From the NCBI RefSeq assembly GCF_000719335.1, contig NZ_JOGB01000071.1, forward strand, positions 1 to 34,131: 34,131 nucleotides of DNA, read 5' to 3'. This DNA is from Streptomyces sp. NRRL S-87. Lineage in GTDB: Bacteria > Actinomycetota > Actinomycetes > Streptomycetales > Streptomycetaceae. The notes under the pieces were generated by a model. The model had not been told where the DNA came from and ran no database searches. It was given only the letters and a program-made list of their open reading frames with translations. Position numbers and translations under genes: made by a program. Positions within the stretch are counted from its first letter, which is position 1, and each line of letters opens with the position of its first letter. Of this stretch, positions 1 to 9,693 are shown piece by piece.

Positions 1-157
1 TGACGACCTCGACCCCGTGCAGGGTCTGGTCGAGGACGGACTGGACCGCCGTCGGAAGACGCTCTGCGTCGTTGTAGACGATGACGACCACGGAGACGTT
101 CGGCTGCGCCGCGTCCGTCTCGGCTGAATTCGTGGTCAGGGTGTTCCCGAGGCTCAT
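1..157 (-). CDS. family 2 glycosyltransferase, N-terminal fragment (runs off left edge)
   Basis: Only the first 52 codons lie in the window; the gene reads leftwards from an ATG at 155-157 and stays open to base 1. The peptide contains SVVVIVYNDAERLPTAVQSV followed by LDQTLHGVEVV. This is the classic first beta strand and first helix of GT-A fold family 2 glycosyltransferases, which bind a nucleotide sugar and transfer the sugar to a glycan or lipid acceptor at the cytoplasmic face. A purine-rich GAGGGGCG stretch sits just upstream of the ATG as ribosome binding site. The metal-binding DxD motif is outside the window, so activity cannot be judged. It diverges from an acyltransferase-3 gene, a pairing that suggests surface-polysaccharide or teichoic-acid work, but that is inference. 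The family call is fairly safe; the substrate is unknown. Confidence 0.8.
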   Translation of the reverse strand, partial: MSLGNTLTTNSAETDAAQPNVSVVVIVYNDAERLPTAVQSVLDQTLHGVEVV

Positions 158-636
158 ATTCGCCCCTCAGAGGTGTCGGGAACCACCGGAATGGAAACGG
201 GCTGCGAGGTGCGGAAAGCACCTCCGTGACCCATTCCATGCGCCAGCGAATACGTCATCGTTCGATCGGCTCTTTCTGCACGGTGAAACCAGGTTCTGAA
301 ACGGCGGTCGACCCCGTCAACCGGTCTGGCACGATACCCCAGCGACCCCGGCGGGACGCGCCGCCGACCCTCGGCCGCGGCGGACCGTGAGGCCGCACCG
401 ACCGCACACACACCCGCAAGCGGGGCCCTATACCAGATCGACTGGCTCCAACGCCAGTCGATTCGCGGGAGATTCATCACACGAGGGGACGTCTCCGGCT
501 GCCTCGGCGCGCCCGAGGCGGCCCCTTAGGATGAACGGAACCTTTTCGTCTGCCGAACACCGCGGAGTTCGCCCTGTTCCGCGGATGGACCGTTCTTCCC
601 GCTGACAAAGCCGATGAAGATGAGGCAGACCCCACC
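158..636. other. divergent intergenic region, no convincing gene
   Basis: This 479-bp gap lies between the leftward glycosyltransferase and the rightward acyltransferase and should hold both promoters. Several short frames cross it, but none gives a recognisable protein or a good start. The one clear structure is the dyad at 437-462, annotated separately. GC is visibly lower near 158-300 and 440-640 than inside genes, as expected for promoter DNA. Confidence 0.5.
437..462. promoter_or_regulatory. 26-bp operator-like inverted repeat
   Basis: A perfect dyad with arms ATCGACTGGC and GCCAGTCGAT is separated by six bases (TCCAAC). It lies in the middle of the divergent promoter region of the glycosyltransferase and acyltransferase genes, next to a TATA-containing stretch at 430-433. 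Perfect 10-bp arms with a short spacer suit a dimeric helix-turn-helix regulator; no regulator gene for it is visible nearby. It could also be a short hairpin in a long 5' leader. Confidence 0.4.
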
Positions 637-1821
637 ATGACATCGACGGCGTCGACGCCATCGACGGCTGTGCAGGCACCGATATCCACCCCGCGGGACC
701 GTTTTCCCGTCCTCGGCGCATTGCCCACCCGTCTCGATTCACTGACCAGCCTCAGGTTCTTCGCCGCATTCGCCGTCTTCACGCACCATTTCACCGGATT
801 GGGGCACAAGACAGGTTATGGAAGGGCGCCGCTGCTCTTCCCGTACTCGCAGATCGGCGTGCACGGCGTCACCTTCTTCTTCGTCCTCTCCGGCTTCCTG
901 CTCACCTGGGTCCACAAGCCCGAGCAGAGCGCCGGCGCCTTCTACTGGCGCCGCATGGCCCGGATCTGGCCGGCCACCCTCGTCGCCGCCCTCCCCGCCT
1001 ACTACGTCTTCTACGTACTGGCGCACGAGCACCGCGACTGGGGCAGCATCGTCTCCTCGATCTTCCTCGTGCAGAACTGGTTCCCGAACGCGTACCCCAC
1101 GCTGCCCGGCAACCCGGTCACCTGGACGCTCTGCGTCGAGATGCTCTTCTACGCGCTGTTCCCCTTCGCCGCCCGGGCCCTGGTCCGGCTGAGCACCCGC
1201 CGCCTCGTCGTGCTCACCGCGGCCGGACTGCTCGGCATGGTCGCCGTCAACCACTACGCGTTCGCGTACCTCGGCGACCGCATGGCCTCCTGGGTCATGC
1301 GCCACCCCGTCGTCTACATGCCCGAGTTCCTGCTCGGCATCACCCTCGCGCTGGCCGTCAAGCGCGGCTGGCGGCTGCCCCTGCACCCGGCCGTGCCGGT
1401 CCTGGCCCTGGGCGCGTACGTCTTCGCGTACTACCAGGCCCGCCACCGGCTGCCGGAGTACTGGGACAAGCAACTCGAGTGCACGGTCCGCCCGAGCATC
1501 GCGATCCTCGCCGCCCTGATCATGCTGGCCTTCGTCCAGCGCGAGATCGCCGGCCGCCGCGGCCTGATGAACAGCCCGGTTCTGATCAACCTCGGCATCT
1601 GGTCGTACTGCTTCTACCTGATCCACCACAGCGTCAGCCGCTGGGCCACCTACGAGTACGGCCGGCTCGCGGACGACAACAGCACCCTGTTCGGCCTCCT
1701 CGGCCTCGGCCTCGTCGCCACCGGCCTGGCCTGGGCCCTGCACCGGTACGTCGAGGAGCCCGCCAACAAGTGGCTCCTGCGCCACATGCCGGCCCGGCTG
1801 CGCACCCCCGTGCGCCGCTGA
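637..1821 (+). CDS. acyltransferase family 3 integral membrane protein (OafA/YrhL type)
   Basis: The protein has 394 residues, the usual size for the membrane acyltransferase-3 family, which O-acylates sugars, lipids or antibiotics. The family start is visible as LTSLRFFAAFAVFTHHF, with the conserved Arg and the His-containing first membrane helix. It is followed by GVTFFFVLSGFLLTW (the FFxLSGF signature) and FYWRRMARIWPATL. About ten hydrophobic helices follow. WTLCVEMLFYALFPF is the conserved Glu-containing helix, and the C-terminal Y-VEEPANKWLL segment is also typical. The ATG at 637 has only a weak GATGAGG ribosome site. Roughly the first 65 codons are less GC-rich than the rest. It stands alone, diverges from a glycosyltransferase, and ends at a strong bidirectional terminator. 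The acyl acceptor cannot be read from sequence. Confidence 0.88.
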   Translation: MTSTASTPSTAVQAPISTPRDRFPVLGALPTRLDSLTSLRFFAAFAVFTHHFTGLGHKTGYGRAPLLFPYSQIGVHGVTFFFVLSGFLLTWVHKPEQSAGAFYWRRMARIWPATLVAALPAYYVFYVLAHEHRDWGSIVSSIFLVQNWFPNAYPTLPGNPVTWTLCVEMLFYALFPFAARALVRLSTRRLVVLTAAGLLGMVAVNHYAFAYLGDRMASWVMRHPVVYMPEFLLGITLALAVKRGWRLPLHPAVPVLALGAYVFAYYQARHRLPEYWDKQLECTVRPSIAILAALIMLAFVQREIAGRRGLMNSPVLINLGIWSYCFYLIHHSVSRWATYEYGRLADDNSTLFGLLGLGLVATGLAWALHRYVEEPANKWLLRHMPARLRTPVRR

Positions 1822-1844
1822 CGGCCGCAGTACCGCACGGCGCG

Positions 1845-1893
1845 ACGCCGCGGGCCGCGTACGGATCCCCCGGACGCGGCCCGCGGCGTTTTC
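1845..1893. terminator. bidirectional terminator between convergent genes
   Basis: A perfect 16-bp stem has arms 1845-1860 (ACGCCGCGGGCCGCGT) and 1874-1889, a 13-nt loop, and is followed by TTTTCG. It sits between the converging stops of the acyltransferase and the GNAT gene, so it probably ends transcription from both sides. Confidence 0.85.
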
Positions 1894-1894
1894 G

Positions 1895-2698
1895 CTAGCC
1901 CAGCTCGGCGATCAGTGCGGTGCCCGCGCGCCGGAAGCCCGCCTTCGTGTAGATCCGCGCCACGTCCTCGTCGCCCGCCGACAGGAACACGTGCCGCGCG
2001 CCGGCCGTGCGCGCCGCGGCCACCAGCGCCGCGGTCACCCCGAGCGCCAGGCCCTGGCGGCGCGCCGCGGGCAGCGTGCCCACGCCGACCACCTCGGCCA
2101 CGTCGCCGGCCGGGTTGTACTGCCCCGAGCAGAGCACCGTGCCGTCCCGCACCGCCGCCGCCAGCCCGGTCCGCCCGTCCGCCAGCTTCCGCGCCACGTA
2201 CGCCCGCCGCACCTCGCTGCCCGGGTCGGCCATCTGCCGGGCCAGCTCCGGCAGGCCCGTCTCGCCCGTCGCCGTGCCCGGTGACGCGAAGGCCAGCATC
2301 GGCACGGTCACCGCGGCCAGCAGCAGCGGGTCCTGCGGGCCGAAGAGCCGGACGTCCGGGTGCGGCGGCGCCGGCGCGGCCGCGGGGTCCAGCACCATCA
2401 GCGGATGGGAGTGCACCGGCACGCCGGCCGCCTCCACGGCCGCCCGCAGACCGGGGGTGGTTTCGGCCACCCACTCGAAGGCCTGCGGCACCTTCAGCTC
2501 GCGCTGGCGCTCCAGGACCCGCTCCACGTCGGCCGGGGTCACCGGCGCCGTCCCGCCCAGGGTGGGCCGGGCGTAGTACTGCCAGCCCGTCGGGTCCTCC
2601 TGGACGAACAGCGTCAGGGGGCCGAAGTCCTCGGCCCGGGCGCCGCCCACACGGGGGACCGCGTCGTAGTACCTCTCAAGGTCACCAAGAGTCGTCAC
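1895..2698 (-). CDS. GNAT family N-acetyltransferase
   Basis: This 267-residue protein carries a GNAT fold in its C-terminal half. The acetyl-CoA pyrophosphate loop is seen in VVGVGTLPAARRQGLALGVT (motif A, here RRQGLA), followed by LVAAARTAGARHVFLSAG and the motif-B helix DVARIYTKAGFRRAG. The N-terminal half (LGDLERYYDAVPRVGG and onward) resembles the extra N-terminal domain of two-domain actinomycete GNAT proteins. The start is GTG at 2696-2698; no clear Shine-Dalgarno precedes it, so a leaderless transcript is possible. GNAT enzymes move an acetyl group from acetyl-CoA to an amine, but the acceptor is not predictable here. It is transcribed towards the acyltransferase and is followed by the shared terminator. 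Confidence 0.82.
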   Translation of the reverse strand: MTTLGDLERYYDAVPRVGGARAEDFGPLTLFVQEDPTGWQYYARPTLGGTAPVTPADVERVLERQRELKVPQAFEWVAETTPGLRAAVEAAGVPVHSHPLMVLDPAAAPAPPHPDVRLFGPQDPLLLAAVTVPMLAFASPGTATGETGLPELARQMADPGSEVRRAYVARKLADGRTGLAAAVRDGTVLCSGQYNPAGDVAEVVGVGTLPAARRQGLALGVTAALVAAARTAGARHVFLSAGDEDVARIYTKAGFRRAGTALIAELG

Positions 2699-2770
2699 GG
2701 CGCCATGAAAACAAAGAAGCCCTGCTCGGGCACGCCGTTTACGCCGCTCGTGCCCCCTGCACCGGCCCCC

Positions 2771-3052
2771 TCAGGCACCTTCCTTGAGGACCCGGGAGAC
2801 GAGCTGGCGCTGGGCGTCGGTCAGGTGGGGGTCGGCGCAGTGCACGGTCCGCCCGTCCACCGTGATCCGGTACGAGAACCCGTCCGGCACCCCCACCGCA
2901 CCCGAGGTGCCCCCCGGGCCGCCGGGGGCGCCGGCGAGCGCCCGCTCCGCCAGCGCCGCCCACTCCGCCGCGTCCGGCCGGCCCTCGGTGTCCACCTCGG
3001 CCCGGCGCTCGATCCCCGCGAACCCGCCGGTCCGCCGTACTTCGATCCGCAT
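2771..3052 (-). CDS. emfourin-like protealysin inhibitor
   Basis: This small 93-residue protein begins MRIEVRRTGGFAGIERRAEVD. It continues with an acidic DAAEWAALAERAL helix, a glycine-rich loop and GFSYRITVDGRTVHCADPHL near the end. The pattern (MxIxxxRxGGFAGI start, helical middle, SYxIxxxG strand) and size match emfourin, the small cytoplasmic inhibitor of M4 metallopeptidases first described beside protealysin in Serratia. That match is from recognised family features; I could not align it. The ATG at 3050-3052 lies 10 bp downstream of the peptidase stop on the same strand, so the two genes should be co-transcribed. An in-frame start further upstream (3088) would overlap the peptidase gene and lacks family sequence, so it was not chosen. 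Its likely job is to bind and block the neighbouring peptidase inside the cell. Confidence 0.8.
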   Translation of the reverse strand: MRIEVRRTGGFAGIERRAEVDTEGRPDAAEWAALAERALAGAPGGPGGTSGAVGVPDGFSYRITVDGRTVHCADPHLTDAQRQLVSRVLKEGA

Positions 3053-3062
3053 GGGACCTGTT

Positions 3063-4151
3063 CTACCGCTCCTCGGCCGTCGGCACACCCACCTGGGCCC
3101 AGGCCTTGACCAGCGCCTCCTGCTCCTCGCCGCCCGCGCCGTAGCGCTCCACCGCCGCGGCCACGGACAGCCGGGCGAAGTCCGCGAAGGTCGCGTGCGA
3201 CTCCAGCCGCCCGCCGGTGAGCGTGTCGTACCAGATCTGCCCGGCCCGCTCCCAGGCGTGGCCGCCGAGGGCCGTGGCCGCCAGGTAGAAGGCGTGGTTC
3301 GGGATGCCGGAGTTGATGTGCACCCCGCCGTTGTCGCGCCCGGTGCGGACGTAGTCGTCCATGCTCGCGGGCTGCGGGTCCTTGCCGAGGACGTCGTCGT
3401 CGTACGCCGTGCCGGGGGCCTTCATCGAGCGCAGCGCCTCGCCCTGCACGTCCGGGGCGAACAGGCCCTGGCCGATCAGCCAGTCGGCCTGGTCGGCGGT
3501 CTGGCCCAGGGCGTACTGCTTGATCAGTGAGCCGAAGACGTCGGACATCGACTCGTTGAGCGCACCGGACTGGCCGAAGTACTCCAGATTGGCCGTGTAC
3601 TGGGTGACGCCGTGGGTCAGCTCGTGCCCGATGACGTCCACGGGGATGGTGAAGTCGAGGAAGATCTCCCCGTCCCCGTCCCCGAACACCATCTGCTCGC
3701 CGTTCCAGAAGGCGTTGCCGTAGTTCTCGTCGTAGTGCACCGTCGCGACGAGCGGCAGGCCCTCGCCGTCGATGGAGTTGCGGGCGTAGACGCCCAGGTA
3801 CAGCTCGAAGGTCGCGCCCAGGCCCGCGTACGCGCGGTTGACCGTGGCGTCCCGGCCGGGCTCCTCGCCCTCGCGGCGCACCACCGTGCCGGGCAGCGCG
3901 GTGCCGTGCTCGGCGTCGTGGAGCGTGCGCCGGGGCGTCGCCGGGGCCCCGCCGAAGGTCGGCAGTCCGATGACCGTGTTCAGCCGCCGCTCGGTGCGCA
4001 GGGAGGCGTCCGCGATCAGGGTCCGCTTGGCGGGCGCGGCGACCGCGGGGTTCTCGGACCGCGCCAGCTTGTCGAGCAGGTGGGGCGGCACGATCGTGCA
4101 GAAGACGGGGTGGGTGGACTGGCGGGCGTGACGGGCGTCCTTGGCATCCAT
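3063..4151 (-). CDS. protealysin-like M4 (thermolysin family) metallopeptidase
   Basis: This 362-residue zinc endopeptidase precursor shows the thermolysin zinc motif HELTH at about residues 176-180, with the third ligand Glu in GALNESMSD at about residue 200. The catalytic His region is NNGGVHINSGIPNHAFYLAA. There is no signal peptide. Instead the N-terminus has a short propeptide-like segment, PVFCTIVPPHLLDKLA, close to the PPxxL precursor motif of the protealysin subgroup rather than the long thermolysin prosequence. This suggests an unusual or conditional export route, or an intracellular role, followed by self-cleavage. The ATG at 4149-4151 is the first usable start; a stop lies in frame about 36 bases upstream, and the ribosome site is weak. 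It is the promoter-proximal gene of an operon with the emfourin-like inhibitor, a pairing known from protealysin itself. Confidence 0.93.
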   Translation of the reverse strand: MDAKDARHARQSTHPVFCTIVPPHLLDKLARSENPAVAAPAKRTLIADASLRTERRLNTVIGLPTFGGAPATPRRTLHDAEHGTALPGTVVRREGEEPGRDATVNRAYAGLGATFELYLGVYARNSIDGEGLPLVATVHYDENYGNAFWNGEQMVFGDGDGEIFLDFTIPVDVIGHELTHGVTQYTANLEYFGQSGALNESMSDVFGSLIKQYALGQTADQADWLIGQGLFAPDVQGEALRSMKAPGTAYDDDVLGKDPQPASMDDYVRTGRDNGGVHINSGIPNHAFYLAATALGGHAWERAGQIWYDTLTGGRLESHATFADFARLSVAAAVERYGAGGEEQEALVKAWAQVGVPTAEER

Positions 4152-4277
4152 GCGACAGCAATGTGGCAGCGGGTCACGGCAGTGTCACTACCTGCGACCA
4201 TGATTCATTCGACTGTCCCAAACGCACGCCGCGCCGTTGACGGAACATCCGGACTTCCCGCGCGAGCAGCGGCGTAA

Positions 4278-6278
<2,001 letters not shown>

Positions 6279-6311
6279 CGCCGCCGCCCGCCGCGAGGGC
6301 GGACGCGTACC

Positions 6312-6346
6312 GGACCCCGGGCCGCCCTCGCGGCGGCCCGGGGTCC
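6312..6346 (+). terminator. leuA terminator
   Basis: A perfect 15-bp GC stem (arms 6312-6326 and 6332-6346, starting GGACCCCGGGCCGCC) with a five-base loop CTCGC lies 34 bp after the leuA stop. It has no T-run, as is common in actinomycetes. Confidence 0.8.
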
Positions 6347-6535
6347 GTGCGTCGGTGCCGGCGCGGGGTCTTCGGACGTCCGTGCGGACCGGCCCGGGTG
6401 GCCGGCCGGTCAACTCTCGGCCAACTCCCGCACAGGTGGGGGAGATGTCTCGTCGCAGGACTGCCGTCCTCCGGTGGGTGTGGCTAACATCACGCCAACG
6501 CCGCGACGCTGCGGGGTGGTTACGGAGGTGGGACG

Positions 6536-7219
6536 TTGCCTGAGCGGGCTGGGACCGGCCGGAAGTTGACACTGTGGGGCGTCCGTACCGCGTGGAGCAC
6601 CGTCGGGGACGGCGAGTTCTTCTGCCCCGGCTGCGGCGGGGACCGCAACTACCGGCGCCGCACGGGCCGCCGCCGGCTCACCGTGTTCGGGCTGCCGCTG
6701 CTGCCCCGCGGCGCCGCCGGGCCGGTGGCCGAGTGCGCGGCCTGCGGGGAGCGCTTCGGCACCGAGGTGCTGGACCACCCGACCAGCCACCGGCTGTCGG
6801 CCATGCTGCGCGACGCCGTGCACACCGTGGCCCTGGCCGTGCTGGCGGCCGGCGGCACCTGCTCCCGTACGGCCTTGGAGGCGGCCGTCACGGCGGTCCG
6901 CGCGGCCGGGTTCGAGGACTGCACCGGGGACCAGCTCGAGGGGCTGGTCGAGGGCCTGGCCGCCGATACGGGCCGGCTGTCGGCGGACATGATCGGCGCG
7001 GCCCTCTCCATCGAGCTGCACGAGGCGCTGGAGCCGCTGGCACCGCACCTGGCACCGGCCGGACGCGAGTCGGTCCTGCTGCAGGGCGCCCGGATCGCGC
7101 TCGCGGACGGCCCGTACACGCCCGCCGAGCGGGACGTGCTGGCCACGGTCGGCGGCGCGCTGCGGCTGGCCGCGGACGACGTCACGCGGCTGCTGACGGC
7201 GGCCCGTACGCCTTCCTGA
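6536..7219 (+). CDS. zinc-ribbon TerB-like protein
   Basis: The 227-residue protein opens with a zinc ribbon: CPGCGGDRNYRRR, then CAACGERFG about 45 residues later, giving a CxxC-CxxC metal site. The rest is an all-helical domain of the TerB / DjlA-N type (VLAAGGTCSRTALEAAV; ARIALADGPYTPAERDVLAT). This domain occurs in tellurite-resistance and stress-linked membrane-associated proteins. The start is the rare TTG at 6536, supported by a near-perfect GGAGGT at 6524-6529; no ATG or GTG in frame is better placed. A TAACAT -10-like element (6485-6490) lies about 45 bp upstream. No other ter genes are nearby, so a role in tellurite resistance is not supported. It is a single-gene unit between leuA and the permease, with its own terminator. 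Confidence 0.78.
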   Translation: MPERAGTGRKLTLWGVRTAWSTVGDGEFFCPGCGGDRNYRRRTGRRRLTVFGLPLLPRGAAGPVAECAACGERFGTEVLDHPTSHRLSAMLRDAVHTVALAVLAAGGTCSRTALEAAVTAVRAAGFEDCTGDQLEGLVEGLAADTGRLSADMIGAALSIELHEALEPLAPHLAPAGRESVLLQGARIALADGPYTPAERDVLATVGGALRLAADDVTRLLTAARTPS

Positions 7220-7235
7220 GCCCGCGGGAGGCCCC

Positions 7236-7264
7236 GGCCCCGGACCCGGATCGGGTCCGGGGCC
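7236..7264 (+). terminator. terminator after the TerB-like gene
   Basis: A perfect 12-bp stem (GGCCCCGGACCC / GGGTCCGGGGCC) with loop GGATC lies 17 bp after the stop codon of the TerB-like gene. Confidence 0.8.
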
Positions 7265-7797
7265 CTTGGCCTTTCCGCCTGATGGAAGATCTACGCGTGT
7301 TGACTCGGCTGCGGTGTGTAACGATTTCGCGTCGCGACCCCCTCCGGGGGCCTGAAATTGGCCTGAACCACTGCGCCGGCGGCGCGGAGGGCTGCTCTGG
7401 CCTGGAGCTTCACGACGCGTTCACGACGCGTTCGACTTTGCCTGGCGGGAAGTCGCCCTTGGCTGGTCAGAGCCCTGAGGGGAGACGCCTCTTTACTTCC
7501 GCGTATCGGAAAGCGGATTCCGGAAGTGTTTGGCGCCATAGCTGCACACGCCTGCGGGCGCCATTGGACGAACTGACGAACGGGCGCCTTCCTGGAGGCC
7601 GTGATTCGTAGAAGTCGACGATGTCCGTGGCGCCCCTCACAGGCGTTTGATTCCGGACACACGACGAGACGCTGCTGGTAACACAGCGGGCCTTCGATTC
7701 CACGTGATCGCACTGACAACCCTGCCCGTCAGAGCCGCCGGACCAGGGACAACCAGATCTTCCTCTCATTTACCTACCTTTGAAGGGCAAGGCAGAG
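7265..7797. other. long, lower-GC leader before the permease
   Basis: About 530 bp contain no recognisable gene. A TTGACT hexamer at 7299-7304 may belong to a promoter. An 11-bp unit TCACGACGCGT is tandemly duplicated at 7410-7431. Inverted arms ACTTCCG (7495-7501) and CGGAAGT (7521-7527) flank a second small dyad. A leftward frame of about 140 codons (7291-7719) has no family features and unusual composition and is not called. The region may be a long regulated 5' leader for the nucleobase permease; I recognise no known riboswitch in it. Confidence 0.4.
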
Positions 7798-9348
7798 ATG
7801 GCACGTGTCGCCGCCCGGCTTTCCGCCACCGGAGAGCAGAGCACGCACCCGGTCGACGAGGTGCTCCCCCTTCCCAAACTCGCGCTCTACGGCTTCCAGC
7901 ACGTACTCGCGTTCTACGCAGGAGCGGTGATCGTCCCGATCATCGTCGGCGGGGCTCTGAAACTCAGCACGGAACAGCTGGTCTACCTCATCAACGCAGA
8001 CCTGTTCACCTGCGGTATCGCCTCCATCATCCAGGCCTTCGGGATAGGCCGGATCGGGGCGCGGCTGCCGCTCATCCAAGGCGTCACCTTCACCGCGGTC
8101 TCCCCGATGATCGCGATCGGCCTCGGGGCCGGCGGCGGCACCGCCGCCCTGTTGGTGATCTACGGCGCCGTCATCACGGCGGGTATCGCGACCTTCGCGT
8201 TCGCCTGGCTGCCGGCCAAGGCCTTCCGCACGGTCATGCGGCTGTTCCCGCCGGTCGTCACCGGCTCGGTCATCACGGTGCTGGGCATCGTGCTCATCCC
8301 GGTCGGCCTCAACGACGCCGCGGGCGGCCTCGGCAGCCCCGACTTCGGCGACCCGAAGAACTTCGCCTACGCCGGCGGCACGATGCTCTTCATCCTGGTC
8401 CTGATGAAGGTCGGCCGGCCGTTCCTGTCCAGCATCGCGATCCTGCTCGGTCTGGTCGGCGGCACCCTCGTCGCCTTCCTGCTCGGCGACGCCAAGTTCG
8501 GCGACGTCGGCCAGGCCGACTGGGTGGGCATCACGACGCCGTTCCACTACGGGGCGCCGAAGTTCGAGTGGTTCCCGATCGTCCTGATGCTGATCGTCAT
8601 GCTGATCACCATGGTCGAGACCACCGGTGACACGTACGCGGTCGGCGACATCGTCGGCAAGGAGGTCGACAGCGAGACGGTGGCCCGCGCCCTGCGGGCC
8701 GACGGCGCCGCCACCGCCCTCGGCGGCATCCTCAACTCCTTCCCCTACGTCGCCTTCGCCGAGAACGTCGGCCTGGTGCGGATGACCAAGGTCAAGAGCC
8801 GGTTCGTGGTGGTCGCCGCGGGCGCCTTCATGATCCTGCTCGGGCTGCTGCCCAAGGCCGCCGCGATCGTCGCCTCCGTGCCGCACGCCGTCCTCGGCGG
8901 CGCCGCGACCGTGATGTTCGCGATGGTGGCCCTGGCCGGTATCCAGACGCTGGCCAAGGTCGACCTCAAGGAGGAGAAGAACGCGCTGGTCGTGGGCGTC
9001 TCCCTGGCCTTCGCGCTGCTCCCGGCCACGGTCCCGGTGTTCTTCACCAAGCACATGGACTCCGACCTGTCCTCGCTGCTCAACAGCGGTGTGACGATGG
9101 GTGCCACGGCCGCGATCGTGCTGAACCTGATCTTCAACGGTCCGGCCAAGGACGACGCCCACACGGCGCCGGCCGTCGCCGGCCCGGCGGACGAGAGCTC
9201 CACGGCAGTCACCCCGGCGCCGGCGGAGCAGCCGGCCGCCCCGGCCGCCGCCGGAGCGGCCGACACCGCGGACGCGGACGGTGCGGCCGGTGGGTCCGGC
9301 GCGGACGAGCCCACCGAGGGCGAGCCCGCGGCGGCGCCGACCGCCTAG
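7798..9348 (+). CDS. NCS2 family nucleobase (xanthine/uracil type) permease
   Basis: This 516-residue secondary transporter takes up a purine or pyrimidine base, probably with protons, across the cytoplasmic membrane. The NCS2 start LYGFQHVLAFYAGAVIVPII carries the conserved QH in the first helix. The substrate-site helix reads MLITMVETTGDTYAVG, and NSFPYVAFAENVGLVRMTKV matches the family motif in which purine transporters have the NxGxxxxT pattern. About 12-14 membrane segments follow one another. The last roughly 65 residues are an Ala/Pro/Asp-rich tail with no predicted structure. The ATG at 7798 is preferred over an in-frame TTG at 7780 because GAAGGGCAAGG precedes it. Purine-type specificity (xanthine or urate) is more likely than uracil from the motif, but this is not certain. 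Confidence 0.9.
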   Translation: MARVAARLSATGEQSTHPVDEVLPLPKLALYGFQHVLAFYAGAVIVPIIVGGALKLSTEQLVYLINADLFTCGIASIIQAFGIGRIGARLPLIQGVTFTAVSPMIAIGLGAGGGTAALLVIYGAVITAGIATFAFAWLPAKAFRTVMRLFPPVVTGSVITVLGIVLIPVGLNDAAGGLGSPDFGDPKNFAYAGGTMLFILVLMKVGRPFLSSIAILLGLVGGTLVAFLLGDAKFGDVGQADWVGITTPFHYGAPKFEWFPIVLMLIVMLITMVETTGDTYAVGDIVGKEVDSETVARALRADGAATALGGILNSFPYVAFAENVGLVRMTKVKSRFVVVAAGAFMILLGLLPKAAAIVASVPHAVLGGAATVMFAMVALAGIQTLAKVDLKEEKNALVVGVSLAFALLPATVPVFFTKHMDSDLSSLLNSGVTMGATAAIVLNLIFNGPAKDDAHTAPAVAGPADESSTAVTPAPAEQPAAPAAAGAADTADADGAAGGSGADEPTEGEPAAAPTA

Positions 9349-9364
9349 AACCTCCCAAGGGGTG

Positions 9365-9395
9365 CCCCGGCCGGACCTAGCTCCCCCGGCCGGGG
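9365..9395 (+). terminator. permease terminator
   Basis: A 10-bp perfect stem CCCCGGCCGG / CCGGCCGGGG (9365-9374, 9386-9395) with an 11-base loop starts 16 bp after the permease stop. Confidence 0.7.
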
Positions 9396-9470
9396 TCACT
9401 GCGGTCTCCGGGGCGCGGGGTCGGGCTGCGCGCGCTTCGGGGCCCGGGTCGGGGGGTGGCTCGCTTCGGG

Positions 9471-9652
9471 GGCCGCCGCGTGGTGTGTGGGTCCCCTCGG
9501 CGCTTGACAGGGGCGGCCTGCAGGCCCTGCGGCAGGCCCACCCCTGGGGCAAGGGGCTTCGCCCTGGCCTGCGGCCACCCCAGGCCCGGGCCTGCCTCCG
9601 GTCCAGCCTGCCACCCCTGTCAAGCGCCTCCCCCACACACCACGCGGCGGCC
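9471..9652. repeat. 182-bp cruciform-forming inverted-repeat element
   Basis: The outer arms are 21 bp and perfect: 9471-9491 against 9632-9652, each containing GTGGTGTGTGGG or its complement. An inner 15-bp perfect pair, GGCGCTTGACAGGGG (9499-9513) with 9614-9628, follows in register. Further nested pairs are GGCAGGCCC (9531-9539) with 9588-9596 and CCTGGGG (9543-9549) with 9578-9584, closing on a small GGGGC-TTC-GCCC hairpin. The whole segment can therefore fold into one long stem. It lies between the permease terminator and recO, ending 41 bp before the recO start. No open frame with recognisable product lies in it. It may be a miniature mobile or REP-like element, or a strong structural boundary. 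Confidence 0.7.
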
Positions 9653-9681
9653 TGGGCGGCTTGGATGTCACCCCCGTACGG

Positions 9682-9693
9682 GACAATGACCCC
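9682..9693 (+). promoter_or_regulatory. recO -10 element, probable leaderless start
   Basis: GACAAT at 9682-9687 lies exactly six bases before the recO ATG, and a TTGGAT at 9661-9666 could serve as a weak -35. No Shine-Dalgarno precedes the ATG. The spacing puts the expected transcription start on the A of the ATG, that is, a leaderless mRNA. Confidence 0.45.

Noticed and set aside
739..1785. Long open frame opposite the acyltransferase gene
   Set aside because: Its composition is the usual shadow of a high-GC gene read in reverse; the plus-strand frame has clear family motifs and codon bias.
6536..7219. Tellurite resistance gene
   Set aside because: A TerB-like fold is plausible, but no other ter genes are nearby, and the zinc ribbon plus TerB architecture occurs in proteins of unrelated roles.
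7291..7719. Possible leftward 142-codon gene before the permease
   Set aside because: No recognisable motif, no good ribosome site and untypical codon use; treated as noncoding.
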